A DNA stretch of 64,000 nucleotides from Megalopta genalis (GCF_051020955.1 NC_135016.1:10434001-10498000), one strand, 5' to 3'. Shown: positions 12,845 to 25,884, numbered from the stretch's first letter. Notes: generated by a model not told the origin, from the letters alone. Program-made: numbers and translations.

Positions 12845-15800
12845 GTGAGGAACACGCGGCCCTGATTCCGTTTGCTCCCCCGGTAATATTCCCCGGAATT
12901 TCTCCAGTGGGTTCATCGATCAAGAATTTCATCAGGGAAAAAATGCTCGCGCGTAATTTTTCCATTATCAGGATATTCGATCGCGTTTTTAGTGCGGGCC
13001 ACGCTCGCGTGAGCCGGTAATGCGCGGCTCCGGTTCATTCGACGGTGATTGAAGGATAGTGCAGGTAATTTTCGAGTTCGTTAGCCGAGCCTTTTAACGC
13101 TTTCCGAAAACTTCAGAGAACCCGCGGGCCGGCTTTTCATTTTACCACTTTTCACACGGTTTGTAGACTTGGCGGCGATTAAGTGCTCGCGTGATGTTTA
13201 ACTATCGTACGGGGCTCGGAGAAAATTCGCGGTAATCGCGTTCGGGTTGTAGGGACTTTAAAACATCGCGTACCTACGGAAACTGCGCTTCAAATTTATT
13301 CCTATGAATATTCTATAATAACTAACAGGATAATGCTGATGAAACTGGAATTTTGTTCACGAAATGTGTAATCCTGCATCATATATGCGATTTTAAAGTA
13401 CGTTTCTTGCATTTTACGTGCATTCCACCTGTTTGATCGTCATTAATTTTGGACGATATTTGCATCCTGCTCGTTCGATTGCCTTCCAAAGTGTGATTAA
13501 GAATTAAGTTAGAATTATTTCTTAGTATATCGATGCTTACTAATTTACATACATTTATTTAATCATTTGTTTTTGACGAATTATGCTGATGCTTTTTGCG
13601 TCATAACGCAATTTTAACACTTGTGCAACTCATTCGCTATTTTGAAACATGCATAAAGGTATGCATAAAATATGCATCGGCTTAGTAGGGATTAATCCAG
13701 TTAACCTTGCAGCAACATTTCTGAATGCATTTCTACAAGACGCGATGGGTCGATCAATCTTCTGTTTGTTCGGTGATCCGAAATTCTACGGTTTACAACG
13801 AAGAGATCTCGAAAAGCATTTCCGAGACTGTTTTGAAAGAGAATAATTGATATAGTAGAAAGTGCGCCATGATTTCTCGGTACCGTTGGAACTTGCAACG
13901 ACCAAAAGTAATTTAGTGCATTTTCCAGCGTCGAGTCGCAAAGACGCGATGGCAATCAATGAATTTTTGCGCTGTAAAGGCCCCAGTATGCGTGCAGCTC
14001 GATTATCGAGGGAATTCTATCGCTAAAATCTCTCGTTCCGTGAGCTTAACGATTGGTGTGTTTGCCCCGAGGCTCGGAACGTTTGTAAGTAGTCGCATAG
14101 GGCTCAAACTGTAGAATCCAGGGGATAAATCTGTCGGTTCCGGCAGCGGAGCGCTGCCAGTTTTTACCGCGGCCGCGTACCTCCGTTCACAAAGTGGTAA
14201 TACTTTGCTCGAGCTTCGGTAAAATCCCGACAACGACTCGATATTGGAGCTCGATTATTAATGCCCACCTCCTACTCCGCTCGATAACACGCTCGATGCG
14301 CGTTCTGATCGACACGCAATTTATATCGGAGCGGAAAATGTCCGAAGATTAATGCGATCCCTGTCGCACCACCTTTGACTGTCGGCGAAATTGTGTTCCC
14401 GCCCTTGCCGTGGCCGACAAATCATTGCAAATACTGTTTTCACGCGAGACAGTCCGGCGAAGCTCGAACAAATGTGACGCTTCATCTCTCGAATCGCTCG
14501 TATTTAAACAGCTACAATTCCGTTAAATATGATCGCACGATGACGAACCTGGATTCATTTTAAAGCTTAAAGTCCCCAATTTGTCAGGCTTTTACTGAGC
14601 CATTTTTCTAATTTTTTCGAGCGATGTGTCGGGTGAGAAACTGAACACATGTTTCCTCTCGAAAATGCTGAAAATTGAAATGCGTGTAAGTTCTCTCAAA
14701 AATTCTTTTTTGAACCAACATCGTAAACAAGTTTGAAGTCTGAAGCCTCCTCTTTAAAACCGCTGCTCAAAACTTGATCTACGATTTTTTCTTGTTCCAG
14801 CAAGCTTTGAATTAAATGTGTAATGTCGATTTCGTAGGAATTTCAAATACACTCGGAGGATTTTTCACGATCGAATTGGTGTCTCATATCTGTTCCATAA
14901 AGTGGCTAAAAAAAATCGTAGATCAAGTTTTGAGATGTCGTTGGAAAGCGGAGACTTCAGTCTACAAATCCCTGTTAGCTTCACATACAAACAAAATTTT
15001 CAAATCATTTGAGAGCCGCTTCTACTTGTAGTATTTTCGCTATAAAAATGAGTCTCGCCATAGGCACGGCAATTGTTCTCCGCACAGTAACCGGCTCCAC
15101 TACTCTGACGATTGCTGTCCGGTTGCTAAATGTTCCACCAAAAATCTCGATTGTTGTGACGTTTCGATTAGCTCGGGCCACAATTCGATGAACTAGTGGC
15201 AACCGCGGGATGTCGGCGACACGCAAATATCATGCGGTGTAACTTATCGACCGGTTTCCACGTTGTTCATGCGATTTTGTCCCGCCGACGGGCTTCGCAT
15301 TCGGTTCCCGTGAATCATCGAATCGATCGGGTCGGCCCTCGATATCGGTTTCCGCCGTCACGACTCGCCGAAACGTAGCTCGAGCGTGTCGCGATAAAAA
15401 TGAGGAAGCCCCGGGGGACAGGATATGCTGCAGCCGTCGTCGGCCGTGTCAAGACGGGCCCCGTACATTTCCGATCACGAATTTACAGGTGATCGTGACG
15501 TGTGTGCCGTTCACGTCGATCCTCTACACGATCGAGTCGTGGCCGTGGGGTCTGGCAGTTTGCAAATTATCGGAGTGCGCCAAGGATATTTCGATCGGCG
15601 TCTCAGTTTTCACTCTGACGGCGTTATCAGCCGAGAGGTAAGTTGTCAAATCCAGTTACGGACCTGTAAATTGTTGTTTCGGGTGGCGAGGGTGGCGGCG
15701 GCGGTCGGGCGGCCATAGCAAACTTCGCCGAACTTCCGTTAATGGACCAATCGGCCGGTCGACCGACCCGCCGTCCAACCGGTGATCCGAATGCCACGCG

Positions 15801-18800
15801 ATAAGTCGCAATTAAACTACCGACCGATTAATTTGCTCGGGATTTCTTTCCCATGCAAATCAACCCACCGGAAAATGGAAAACCAAGAAACTTCCACCGT
15901 CCCTGCAACACCCTCCTTGCACTTCCCCCGCGGTTAATGGTCGAGCTACAAACTGTTGCTTCCACCCACACGCTCGTCGCTCCGAGACAATGGTTTACTG
16001 CGTCCACAATCCAGTCAGTAATTCCTTTTCAATCCCTTTTGTTACGCAGTCTCAAACAGCTACCTATTTCGAAACGTACCAGGGAATAGTTTATAGTGCC
16101 CACTTCATCTTTCACTGGCGATTTTGTTCGTTGATCAGTTGGCTGCTTTGATTGCCGACTTAAATTCTCTTGGCAAATTCTTTTATTAATCGACAGGATA
16201 TTTTGGCTTTTGACGTAAATCAGTTTTCTATGGTTATTTAAAACGCTCGCTGCCAACGTCACATATGTATGTGCGACGACCACGAGTTTGTATTTCGCGT
16301 AGAGAACATCAAATTAATTTTGCGGATATAATTATTTAAAATTGTAACACGCAGCATGATATTTAGAGAATTTGTTGCCTCTCTTTGCGGGCATTTTCAT
16401 CATATTTTATAAGAGGATGCGATGTATTTATAATACGGTAAATATAATAAATATTATTATACTATATGATATTATATATAATATTTTCACTCATACAATT
16501 TACCGAATTAATTTTGCGATGGCTGTAGCAAAAGATGAAAGCAATTGCATAAAAACATAGTGAAAACATAGACCGTAGGAAATAATTTTTGTTAAAAATC
16601 AGTGCAAGATCCCCTTCAATTCCTTTGCTAAAAATAGTGCTAAATAGAAATTATTAAAAGATATCTTCCAACAGATATCTTCAGAAGGTATCTTCTGGAG
16701 AAATAATGTTAATTTGTAGCAAAAGATGAAAGCAATTGCATAAAAACATAGTGAAAACATAGACCGTAGGAAATAATTTTTGTTAAAAATCAGTGCAAGA
16801 TCCCCTTCAATTCCTTTGCTAAAAATAGTGCTAAATAGAAATTATTAGAAGATATCTTCCAACAGATATTTTCTATCCGGAGAAATAATGTTAATTCATA
16901 AATCTTCTACGACCATATCGCGCCATTAATCAACAAGCCACTTCTGTATTCGAATGTAATTGCAATGCAATAGTTTTCCAAATTGCGAAGTTGAATCACG
17001 ATGCAATTGGATTAGCACAACCCTGTTAGATATTTCCGTGGTGCGCAGAACAATAGAGTAATTGCTGGACATGAAATATGGCCTCCGATTACTCTCGAAA
17101 GTTTGGCGAATTGAATAACGTGTTATGGCAGCGGGGTATGTGTGCGCTCAGAGAGCATGAGGGTACGTTTTTCCGTAGATACTGCGCTATCGTGAATCCT
17201 ATTCGGAGGCACGCAGCCGGATCGAGCGCGAAGCCATTAACAATCCTAACAGCGAGCCTGATTTGGGTGCTGGCGATTGTTCTGGCGATGCCAGCTGCTC
17301 TTTTCTCCCACGTGCCGACGGTCCCGTTACAGGGCAACCACAGCATCCTGATTTGCAGCCCTTTCCCCGAAGAATTCGGTGAGTGGAATCACTTAAGCTG
17401 CCCCGCTTTTATTTTGCCACTCCGTTTACCTTGGTAACTGAACGCTCTTCCTCCGGGGACGCTTTTCTTTATCATTTTCCTCGTTATCCGCTGGACCGTT
17501 ACCAAGTTACTATAGCAACGCCATTACGCGATTAGAAGCGAGTGGATTCCATTTTTCCGGAATTTCATTGGCGCCCTGGAGAAAGTTCCAGATAAAACGG
17601 TAACTTCTTCGTAACTGGAGGGCTGCCTGGAGAGAGAGAGAGCTACCCTCAGAGACCGTCTGACCGTTAATTATTTATTATCTGGCTTGTTACAAGTCAG
17701 GGACAAGTGACAACGTGGTTAGAGGCGGGTTAGTTGCCTCTGCGACTGTGTTTCTTTGGATTATAGGGGTGAGTTACACACAGGGGATGGTGCTGTTCAA
17801 GTTTCTCGCCTATTATGCGATCCCGCTCTGCGTGATAGCCGGATTCTACCTGGTGATGGCGCGACACCTTGAACTTTCGACCAGAAACATGCCGGGAGAG
17901 AATTCCTCCAGGAGTCATCGTATGCAGCAAATTAGGGCACGTAAAAAGGTACGTTTGCGAAACTGTAAAGCGAGACCTTACGGCACGTACGCGGCAATAA
18001 AAATCGATGGAACCGGGAGAAGATCCATAAACCGGTTCAGACCGATGTTTCCCCATCAAACGAGGTCTCTGCAGCTCTGTGGAATTTTTTTATTAACCTA
18101 TGAACGTACATACAATTTTCGCGTAGGTACTTTCGATTGGCGTACCAGAGCGATTGATCCGCGGATATGTTCCATCGGAAATTCACAGTGTTTGATCCAA
18201 TGAACATTGAAGCTATAAATCAATCTGAAAAAAAGAGATCAATTGCCTGGGTTAGGTAAATTGGTCCACGAAATATTTTTCCATCGGACGAGCTTCCCGG
18301 ACGAGGAATCCCGCGGAATTTTGTATTTATTTTATTTATTTTTATTTTATATTTTTATTTTTATTTTATCTTCATTCCAGTTTCATTTGCATCTCTAATA
18401 TTCGCGGAATCATTTTTTTCCAGAAATGTTCGTAGCACTTGTTGAAGTGATTCAAAATTCTGTTTTGTTGCGTTCCGATTTTCTGTGAGTTGTCTGTCGA
18501 AGACAATAGTTACTCTGCCGACGAAGGGTTGCATAGTTCATAACTTTTAATACTTCGTTTCAATCGCTGCGATCGATAGTAACGCGATATCTTTTTTCTT
18601 TTTATTAAACTATTCGTTAAACTGAGTTGCGATGGAAAGTGAAATATAATCGCGACCGTGCAATAAATATAAATATAGATTTCCGTGATTTTCTAGGTTT
18701 TTTTATTTTTTCCCGTTTTGATGGATTTCTATTTTCTCTTTCTTCTGTTCCTCTCCGCATTCTATTCCTATTTTTTGTCTTTCACAAATCACCAGACTTC

Positions 18801-21800
18801 TCTTGCTTTCACTAATTGAATGAAAACGTCAAGTGAGGATCAGTTTTGCATTTAAAGAGACTAAAGTTAAAAGTTACCAGGAAGGAAAAGGTCATTGCTG
18901 AGTATGATACACGTAATCAATTTTAAACCTTTTCGTCAAAATTACTTCAGCTTGTCGAAAAGTCTGTCTCGGTTAGAATGTACTTTTTAATCGCATATTT
19001 ACGCGATTAAAATAACAGTGTATACAATGGAATAGTAGATATCGCATAACATGTCAAAAATTTGCATTGATAGCTCTTTTTTCATTTATTTGCAATGTTA
19101 CTTAAACTTGCCCTAACATCTCGAAAATATTCACGCTATTTCTTTCAACTTGGGAAACGTTACCGTTTCAAAGGTGTCCGAATATTTCCGTGAAACACTG
19201 CAAGTGTTCCGTACCTCGTAGCATCATTACACCCGCACTGTGTACAAGCAACCTACTTTCCCCATAATTACTACCGAAGCTTCGGGCGCGAAGCGAGTGC
19301 TTTCAGAAAAATTTATTCCCACGCACGCCACCCCTAGTCAGCTCCATTAAGGGCCGAAAGGCACACTAACGCTCCCTTCGAAACGTAGAGAGAGAAACCG
19401 CGATGTTGGTGTAACGTTTCCAAAAGGGCTGGCCAAGTTACACCTAAAAGTTACATCATTAATTATAGCGCGAGATCTTTGAATCCTGTCAGAAGTCAAC
19501 ATCGCAACATGCATTCGTTCGATTAATTGCGTGTTTTTAAGCAAAATAAAAATTGTCTGCATTAACTTGACTCGATTGACATCGTCTAAGCTCTTTTTTG
19601 TCGCTAACAAATTCACATACGAAGACGAAAAGTTATTTTTTTTATTCCATGTCAGCGTTTACTTTAATGCTCGAGTATATTGATAATTAGAGAGACGAAT
19701 TTGATTTCGATTTAAAAAAAGATGCATTATTATTTGAGCCGTTTATATTTTGAAAGTGGCATAAGTCACTTCACCGTAATGAAAAGTGGTGATTTTTTAA
19801 TGTTTATACGAAATTATTTATACCGAGAAAAATATCAGTATCCTGAGATAACAAATACAAGTAAATCTTCTCGAAAGTTAGCATCCATGTTTTTAAACGT
19901 GTTAAAACGCAAACCCTTAAATATATCGACTTAAAAACAAAGTGACTTATGCCACTTTCAAAATAAACGGCTCATTTGGAATCTATCTATATCTATTTGG
20001 AATAGATATTCGAGACGAGTCTGACAAGATATTATAGTGCAATTAAACTGCACACACTTGATACGTTTGGCGAGCTGAAAATAGTGCACGATTATGCTTC
20101 GTACATTTCCACTGTTTTCTAGATTCCAGGAATGACCAACAAGTCGATCCGTTCATCAAATTTATCGCAAAAGTAAATAAGATTTATCTCGATGTTTTCG
20201 AAAATGAAGTTTCCAATAAACAGAAATTTGTTTTATATTTTCGGCTTATCTCTTGACGTAGAGTCAGCCTTTTGATCCGATTGCGCCATCAATTACATGA
20301 CGCGCTGTATGTATAGAAGTTGACCACCCCTGCTGTACTCGGTCTACCAATTTCTGTCACAAATGCAATATCCGCGGTCGATTCACAGAATAATTTAGTC
20401 CGCTTTTGTGGAATCCTCGAGGCGGTTTGTTTTGGCAGTCTTCCCAAGAATCCGCGAATCTTTCCGGCTGCACCATGCAGAGGAGAATCAAGTTTCAGCA
20501 ACGGAACGAAATCCCAGCAATTGGTGGAATAACTTGGAAAAATTCCGCAGGTAACGCGGCACCGGCGAATCGCGAGAATTAGCCGCGGACAGCTCGCGGA
20601 ATTGCGCGCTCCGTTCCGCTTGCGATTCACCGTTTATCGCGGGACGATTTGTCATCGCGGCCGTGTTCGGCGACCCGATATCGATTACGTCGATTGAAAT
20701 CGGTCGCGCGTTTTTCCGCTGTTACCGAAATCAACGGATTAGGCTCGGCTGAATGGTTGCAGGAGAGGAGGCGCGAGGAAAGTTTCGTTGTATCGTCGTC
20801 GTCACGCTCCGATGCCGTTCTCCATCCGATAATTCGACGCCGAGCATCCCGGCGGCTGCCTTTAAAGTTCACGATAACGAGACACGCCAAGAATAACGGT
20901 GGTGCACGGGCGAACGCTGCGTCAGAAAACCGGCGAAAATTGAATTACAAGCTCGAGGTGGTAACCGTTCTATTGTTTGCAGACAGATGTCGGGAAGTCG
21001 GCGCAACTATCGCACCACTAGCTCCTCTACCATCGCGAAATGAGCACGAACTGTGTCACAGCGCTTCCAGGATCACTTCTGGACAGTTACTCGAAATGCT
21101 GGGCTTTTCTTCCGAATAGGAAAGCCCTGCTTCGCCGATTCACACGGAATTCTTAAAACGTCGCCGGCGCTGAGTAGCCAGCTTTTTCTTAAAGGGACGC
21201 GGAATTGGTTATTCTGTCTGCAAAAGAGAATGGAGATGCAGGCTATTCGATGGCATTTTCTGTTAGGTGATTGCTAGGAACGTCGCATGATTTGTCCTAA
21301 ATGCTAGGCCAATTTTTCCGCAAAAGTAAAGGACGCGCTTCGGTCGTTCTCGCGGAAATGTTAAAAGATCGGCTTCGCCGAACGGTTTCCGATTACCCTG
21401 GAAGAAAAATTGCACAAGTTCGCAGACCGGTCGGCGCCCGTTTCTTTCGCACGCACTATTTGCTAGGAATCATCGACTACGTGGCGTAGCTGACTAAACA
21501 GACGTGTCGCCGTGGAATAAATCAATCCAGGCGGTTCTCATTTTTAAAACGTTTTACGATCCTCGTTTCTAACGGTACACACGAAAGCCCCGACAAACTA
21601 GTCGATCCGATAAATATTGCCACGCGTCACGTAGACCGTGTCGTCTAGTCACGCGCGATGTATTATTTGTTCATAGAAGGTTTACCGTTTAACGACTGCT
21701 GATCATCGCGCGGCTCGTTGCGTATCCGAGCGATAACGTGCTCCACCGGTAGCTAAGCAAATGCCTTGGGAGATAGAATCTGCGATCGAGCCCGAGTAGG

Positions 21801-23594
21801 AACTTGATCATCTAAATTAATAGACGGACACGTATATTGGATGATGCGTCGATCGGCCGGCGCCGATAATCGACCGTGGGACTCCGTTTAATCGTGTAAC
21901 GCGTGATCGTTTGTTGTGGCCGACAGGTCGGCAAGATGGTGATCTCGTTCGTGATCATCTTCGTCGTCTGCTTCCTGCCGTATCACACGTTCATGCTGTG
22001 GTTCCACTTCTGCCCGTCGTCCCAGTCGGACTACGACGACTTCTGGCACGCCTTCAGGATCATCGGATTCTGCCTGAGCTTCGTCAACAGCTGCGTGAAC
22101 CCGATAGCTCTGTACTTCGTCAGCGGGACCTTCCGCAAGAGGCTAGTAGCTCAGCTAACGGATCCGCAGGGTTTAACTGTCGCGTCGTCCCTTACGATCC
22201 TCGGCAAACTCGGGATCATTTGCCCGGAAATCCCGTCATTAGACCTTGCGCGTGCCTGCATCCGCGAATTCGTAGAACCCGCGGAAATGCAAATGTTGCC
22301 GCGAGTTGGAAGTACACTCACCTTTCTAGACGAAATTCTCGAACACTGAATCTACCGAGCTGTAAAAGCAACGTTTCTTTTTTGCGATGGAAAGATTGTA
22401 TTTATTTAGATCTTTTGACATTTTTATTATATAGTGCATGTTTCGATTAAGACATTTTATTCGATTATTTTATATGGAACAGTCTTTGTCATTTCAACAA
22501 TTTTAAAGCAAAGAATGTGATTTGGTCATTTGTATCAATCGACTGATACTTTGATTATCTGACGATGTTCGCTTGGATCTTTGGTACTGAAGAAGACGTT
22601 GAATCATCCACGAACGATGATTGTGGCGCGAGTAGTACTCGTCTTATTGGAGCGACTTTGCTAAATCCTTTAATCCTGCTGATACTTTTCAATATTTATT
22701 GCAAGAAAAATTTGTATAATCTGATCACGTCCTTACGTTCATGATCGCTTGGATGTCTGATTATAAAGAAAACGTTCGATCATCCAGAAACGATGATCGT
22801 CGCGAATTAATAGTACTTATCTCTTTAAAGCGACTTTGCTAAATCCTTTAATCCTGCTGACGGTTTTCAATATTTATTGCAAGAAAAATTTGTATAATCT
22901 GATCACGTCCTTACGTTCATGATCGCTTGGATGTCTGATTATAAAGAAAACGTTCGATCATCCAGAAACGATGATCGTCGCGAATTAATAGTACTTATCT
23001 CTTTAAAGCGACTTTGCTAAGTCCTTTAAGCGATCAGAAGTTTGACGAACGTGAGAGGAGAACCTGAACATCCTGCTCATTTAATTCTATCGCTTATTAC
23101 TCGGCCCAAGAATCATTGCAACAAGTGAGAAACTGCGTTACCAATTGGGCATTCGAACTGCTCGCCGTCGAATTGTTGCCGCGCGTTAGAAGTTCATTTC
23201 CCAACAAAATTTCGAGATTGCTAACGAGGAAACTTTGAGCGACAAAGTTACAGCTCCGCCGGAGCTGTTTAATTGAAAATACCAGCGTATGCCGCGACAC
23301 GCAAGGGAGTATGATATATGTATAATTCGTGGCGGCAGATTTAACGAGTACCTGTGCTGTCGACTGTCATCGAGGACCCTGGGCGTCTGTCGGACCGGGA
23401 CCACGGGCAGTTTGGAGAGGAACGGCAACCGTTTGACGCGGAGAACGCGCCTCGGCGGTCAGGACAGCCACTACGAAACCAGTTTCGGCTCCACGATCCG
23501 GAGACACACGCAGGAACTGAATTCAACGGCTCTGTACGAGCTAGCCAGCGAGGCCGCTGCCAAAGACTTGCCCGGCGATTTAGATTGTAAGTAA
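12563..23594 (+). CDS. CCHa1-R: CCHamide-type neuropeptide receptor (class A GPCR), six coding exons
   Basis: The joined exons 12563-12844, 15489-15637, 17179-17378, 17767-17948, 21927-22141 and 23339-23594 give 427 aa in unbroken phase. Visible landmarks are an N-glycosylation site (N19-A-T), TM1 with GN at residues 63-64, TM2 with D92, C119 before TM3, an E-R-Y motif (143-145), W173 in TM4, C203 in loop 2, a TM5 starting near residue 218, CFLPY in TM6 (286-290) and NPIALY in TM7 (329-334). A C-C pair follows for likely palmitoylation. The loop and helix wording (KDISIGVSVFTLTALSAERY, RHLELSTRNMPGE) matches my memory of insect CCHamide and bombesin-like receptors. It would sit in the plasma membrane and couple peptide binding to G proteins. 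CCHamide-1 versus CCHamide-2 receptor is not settled. The last intron needs a GC donor. Confidence 0.8.
14737..14964. repeat. Foldback element in receptor intron 1 (family Y)
   Basis: The left arm contains CTCAAAACTTGATCTACGAT (14766 on) and the right arm the complement, ATCGTAGATCAAGTTTTGAG. The match extends outward, weakly, through AGTCTGAAG...CTTCAG. The right-arm pattern AAAAAATCGTAGA then GGAAAGCGGAGACTT resembles the unit of the 368-bp tandem array at 56-57 kb, so both may belong to one family. Confidence 0.6.
15489..15637 (+). CDS. CCHa1-R: CCHamide-type receptor exon 2 (TM2 end, TM3)
   Basis: The acceptor is TTTACAG, ending at 15488. It encodes VIVTCVPFTSILYTIES and on to TALSAE, plus two bases of the Arg of the ERY motif. 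The donor GTAAGT begins at 15638. It lies in a different frame from the longer overlapping open frame, which is a shadow. Confidence 0.85.
16526..16885. repeat. Tandem duplication, 191-bp unit, in receptor intron 2
   Basis: The block starting TAGCAAAAGATGAAAGCAAT occurs at 16526 and 16717 and is almost identical for about 150 bp, which implies a recent duplication. The junction contains palindromic AGATATCTTC repeats that may have promoted slippage. Confidence 0.9.
17179..17378 (+). CDS. CCHa1-R: CCHamide-type receptor exon 3 (TM4, loop 2)
   Basis: The acceptor is TTTTTCCGTAG, ending at 17178. The first base completes Arg144 and YCAIVNPIRR follows. TM4 contains W173 and MPAAL; loop 2 carries C203 to pair with C119. 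The donor GTGAGT begins at 17379 in phase 1. Confidence 0.85.
17767..17948 (+). CDS. CCHa1-R: CCHamide-type receptor exon 4 (TM5, loop 3)
   Basis: The acceptor is TTTGGATTATAG, ending at 17766. The reading GVSYTQGMVLFKFLAYYAIP continues through TM5 into the loop-3 sequence MARHLELSTRNMPGE. The donor GTACGT begins at 17949 in phase 0. The apparent ATG at 17715 is upstream intron, not a start. Confidence 0.85.
18322..18372. repeat. T-rich low-complexity tract in receptor intron 4
   Basis: A run of TTTATTTTATTTTTATTT-type repeats. It has no other content. Confidence 0.8.
19736..19973. mobile_element. 238-bp MITE with about 35-bp terminal inverted repeats, in receptor intron 4
   Basis: The left end is GAGCCGTTTATATTTTGAAA then GTGGCATAAGTCACTT; the right end is the complement, finishing AAACGGCTC at 19973. 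ATTT on both sides (19732-19735 and 19974-19977) is a plausible target duplication. It has no transposase; the small open frame inside is incidental. I cannot name the superfamily. Confidence 0.8.
21927..22141 (+). CDS. CCHa1-R: CCHamide-type receptor exon 5 (TM6, TM7)
   Basis: The acceptor is GTGGCCGACAG, ending at 21926. It encodes TM6 with CFLPYH, the WFHFCP loop and TM7 with NSCVNPIALYF, ending GTFRK plus two bases of Arg343. The only donor that keeps phase with exon 6 is AG|GCTAGT, a GC-type donor at 22142. If unspliced, the frame runs on to a stop at 22347-22349 and gives a 411-aa protein with an unrelated tail. Confidence 0.7.
22651..23030. repeat. 178-bp tandem array, about 2.1 copies, in receptor intron 5
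   Basis: AGCGACTTTGCTAA recurs at 22651, 22829 and 23007, exactly 178 bp apart. The second and third spans are nearly identical, including ATCATCCAGAAACGATGATC, itself an imperfect palindrome. It lies between the GC-type donor and exon 6. Confidence 0.9.
23339..23594 (+). CDS. CCHa1-R: CCHamide-type receptor exon 6 (cytoplasmic tail)
   Basis: The acceptor is GTGGCGGCAG, ending at 23338. The first A completes Arg343, then FNEYLCCRLSSRTLG continues the FRKR-FN-YL-C pattern expected just after TM7 in this family. The tail ends at TAA 23592-23594. A good donor-like GTAAGT sits at 23587, so a rarer isoform could splice onward, but a polyadenylation signal 460 bp downstream favours termination here. 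Confidence 0.7.
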
Positions 23595-24052
23595 TCGATG
23601 ACAATGATTAATGGGCGCGGCGTCATCGTCGGTGTTCGCAGGAAACCGGGGACCACCAGCACACCCATGGTCGAACGACGTTCGCGTGGCTGCAGGAATG
23701 TATTATAAACGATGTGTAAATCGCGGACCGCTGTGCGATCTAGAGCGTCCTCAGCATCCCCCGGACATCCTTCTGTGATCCACGCATAACTGATCGACGA
23801 TCGCTCCTCTGTACAGCTTCGATCCCGTCGGGGACTCTGCTCACACTTTCGTCATCCTAAAACGCGACGTTTTCGAAGATGGTACTACGATCGTAGAGTC
23901 GTCGGAGAGATCTCTTCGGTGTAGTGGTGCTTAGAAATACGTCGTTCTCATGGACTATTCTTCGTCTAGACTATCAAGGACTCTCTTACCGAAACGCATT
24001 GTTTCCTTCATCCAAAGTATCGCGAAGTCTCCTATTGTACTGTGCAGAACAC

Positions 24053-24058
24053 AATAAA
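24053..24058 (+). terminator. Polyadenylation signal of the receptor gene
   Basis: AATAAA 459 bp after the receptor stop codon, in the context ACACAATAAAGTC, followed by a TG/T-rich stretch. This implies a 3' UTR of roughly 480 bp. Confidence 0.5.
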
Positions 24059-24079
24059 GTCTCGCCAGAGAAATAGGGA

Positions 24080-25884
24080 AATGACGAACTGTTTTCTTAG
24101 GCTGTTTCTGTAGAGGAATCCGGTGCCATTCGCGTTGCGGTGATTGACCATCTTCCGACCAGAGTTAGTACCTTTATAACTACAAGAGTTGTTCCTATTT
24201 TAACAATAATTATTATTCCATTATTTTATTTACTATCGAGGTCCATCGTATCCATCGAATTGTTTTTCCAAAGTTTGGGTCGGTGTGGATCTATGCGCAA
24301 TACAGACATCCAAATTGTTTCCATGACAAAAGTTATAATATTTTGCGATGTGTTACACGAAATAATGAGATGCGAGAAATGAATTAATGGGAACGGGACA
24401 AACAATGTTAAAAAATAATTTCTTCTGATATTTTTTTAATAAATAGGTTTCGTTTCACTTGCTGTTTAATTTCATTTAATTGCGTTGCCAGAATGTAGTT
24501 ACAACAATATCAACAATAAATTTAAATACAATTAATTAGTACGTCATTGATCATGTGGTTCTTTAAAAAAAAATTCATGGACATCGTTGTTTTAATTTTG
24601 TGGTCCTGCAAACAATTGCGATAATTATCACGAAAATTGAATCGAACAATAATAAAGCTTTCGAGCTGATTTTTCGAGAATTTTGCTGCAGTTCGTGTAT
24701 ACGATGTCGAAGAGAATCGGGTACGGATTTTTCAATCCGACGTTTCCTTCACAAAAATGCTTATTTATTATAGAAACAATTACTAGGCAATATAATTTGC
24801 ACATAATTTGAGTGAGCATAATAAAATGCTATCAGAAGGCATGTTTTCAGAATTTTATCTGGGAAATTACCGGCAGTTGATTTTCGCCCTCCCTTGAGAC
24901 ACCTGCCGGTCAGGACACGTGTAATGCGTCAGGATCCATCATCGTTCTGGTAATCATCAGATCTCGCGTGACGAACGGCTTGCTCGCCTCCGCCCACACT
25001 TTTCCCTTGTCCGCCATTGATCCAGCTGATCGTAGCATCGTCTCCCAAGGCTGAAATAAATCCTCGGATGTTTTCCACGGTGCGGCGAGTCGCGGACGAG
25101 AGGATTCCAGGCGTTATTGAATCACGACGAGGGATTTAATTAGCGAGAGAGAGAGATAGAGAGAAACAAAGGCGGAGGCCGCACGGAAGGAGACGGGCCG
25201 CGTATTAATTGTGTTCCATAGCCGAAGACCTTGCCACCTTCCACCCCGTAATCGGTGGATCCCTGTTTGACGGCCGACAGCAGCCGGCCGGCTAACAGGA
25301 TTTAGTATCGCACGTCCATTGGCTGTTGCGTTTCCGTGCGTTATAGACGTCCGCGTCCAGATAACGGCTGGACGTCTTCGCCGATGGCCCTATTATAGCT
25401 GTAATTAGGCCACGTAGCGCGGAAACGTTTCCTCGGAGAATCGATACGTGGCCGGAATACGGGATTGACGCGCGCGAACAAGTTTACGCTCCCCCCGTGG
25501 GCCGACGGGAATTTATTCACTCGAACAGGGCTCCGAACTTATTCCCACGCGGCTCGAGTGCCGCGCGATCTGATCGTGACTATTGCGCGAAATACACGGA
25601 GCTTCACGTCGAATAATCCTCCGTCTCTGGTCAGCTTTGCGTTGTTATAGACGCAGCATGTCCCGCGAATTTACACACTTAGGACACGAATTCGGACGAT
25701 TTCTGAGTCCGCGCGAGTCGACTGCCGTAGTTCGTGCAAATTTATGCCTCGATATTCCGAGGGATACAGGCTGGAAATCGATCGTTGTAGACTGCGGAAG
25801 CTAGCGCGATTTTTGATAGAAGAATTCGGAAAAAACCTCAGGGTAGAAGATAATATTCTAGAGAACAGAGACTGTAGGAAACTA
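24080..25884. other. Intergenic stretch, nothing recognised
   Basis: AT-rich to about 24.9 kb, then CpG-rich to about 25.8 kb. No open frame with a recognisable domain is seen. Short GA runs occur at about 25145-25165. Confidence 0.45.

Noticed and set aside
19722..19934. 70-codon frame in receptor intron 4
   Set aside because: It lies almost wholly inside the 238-bp MITE.
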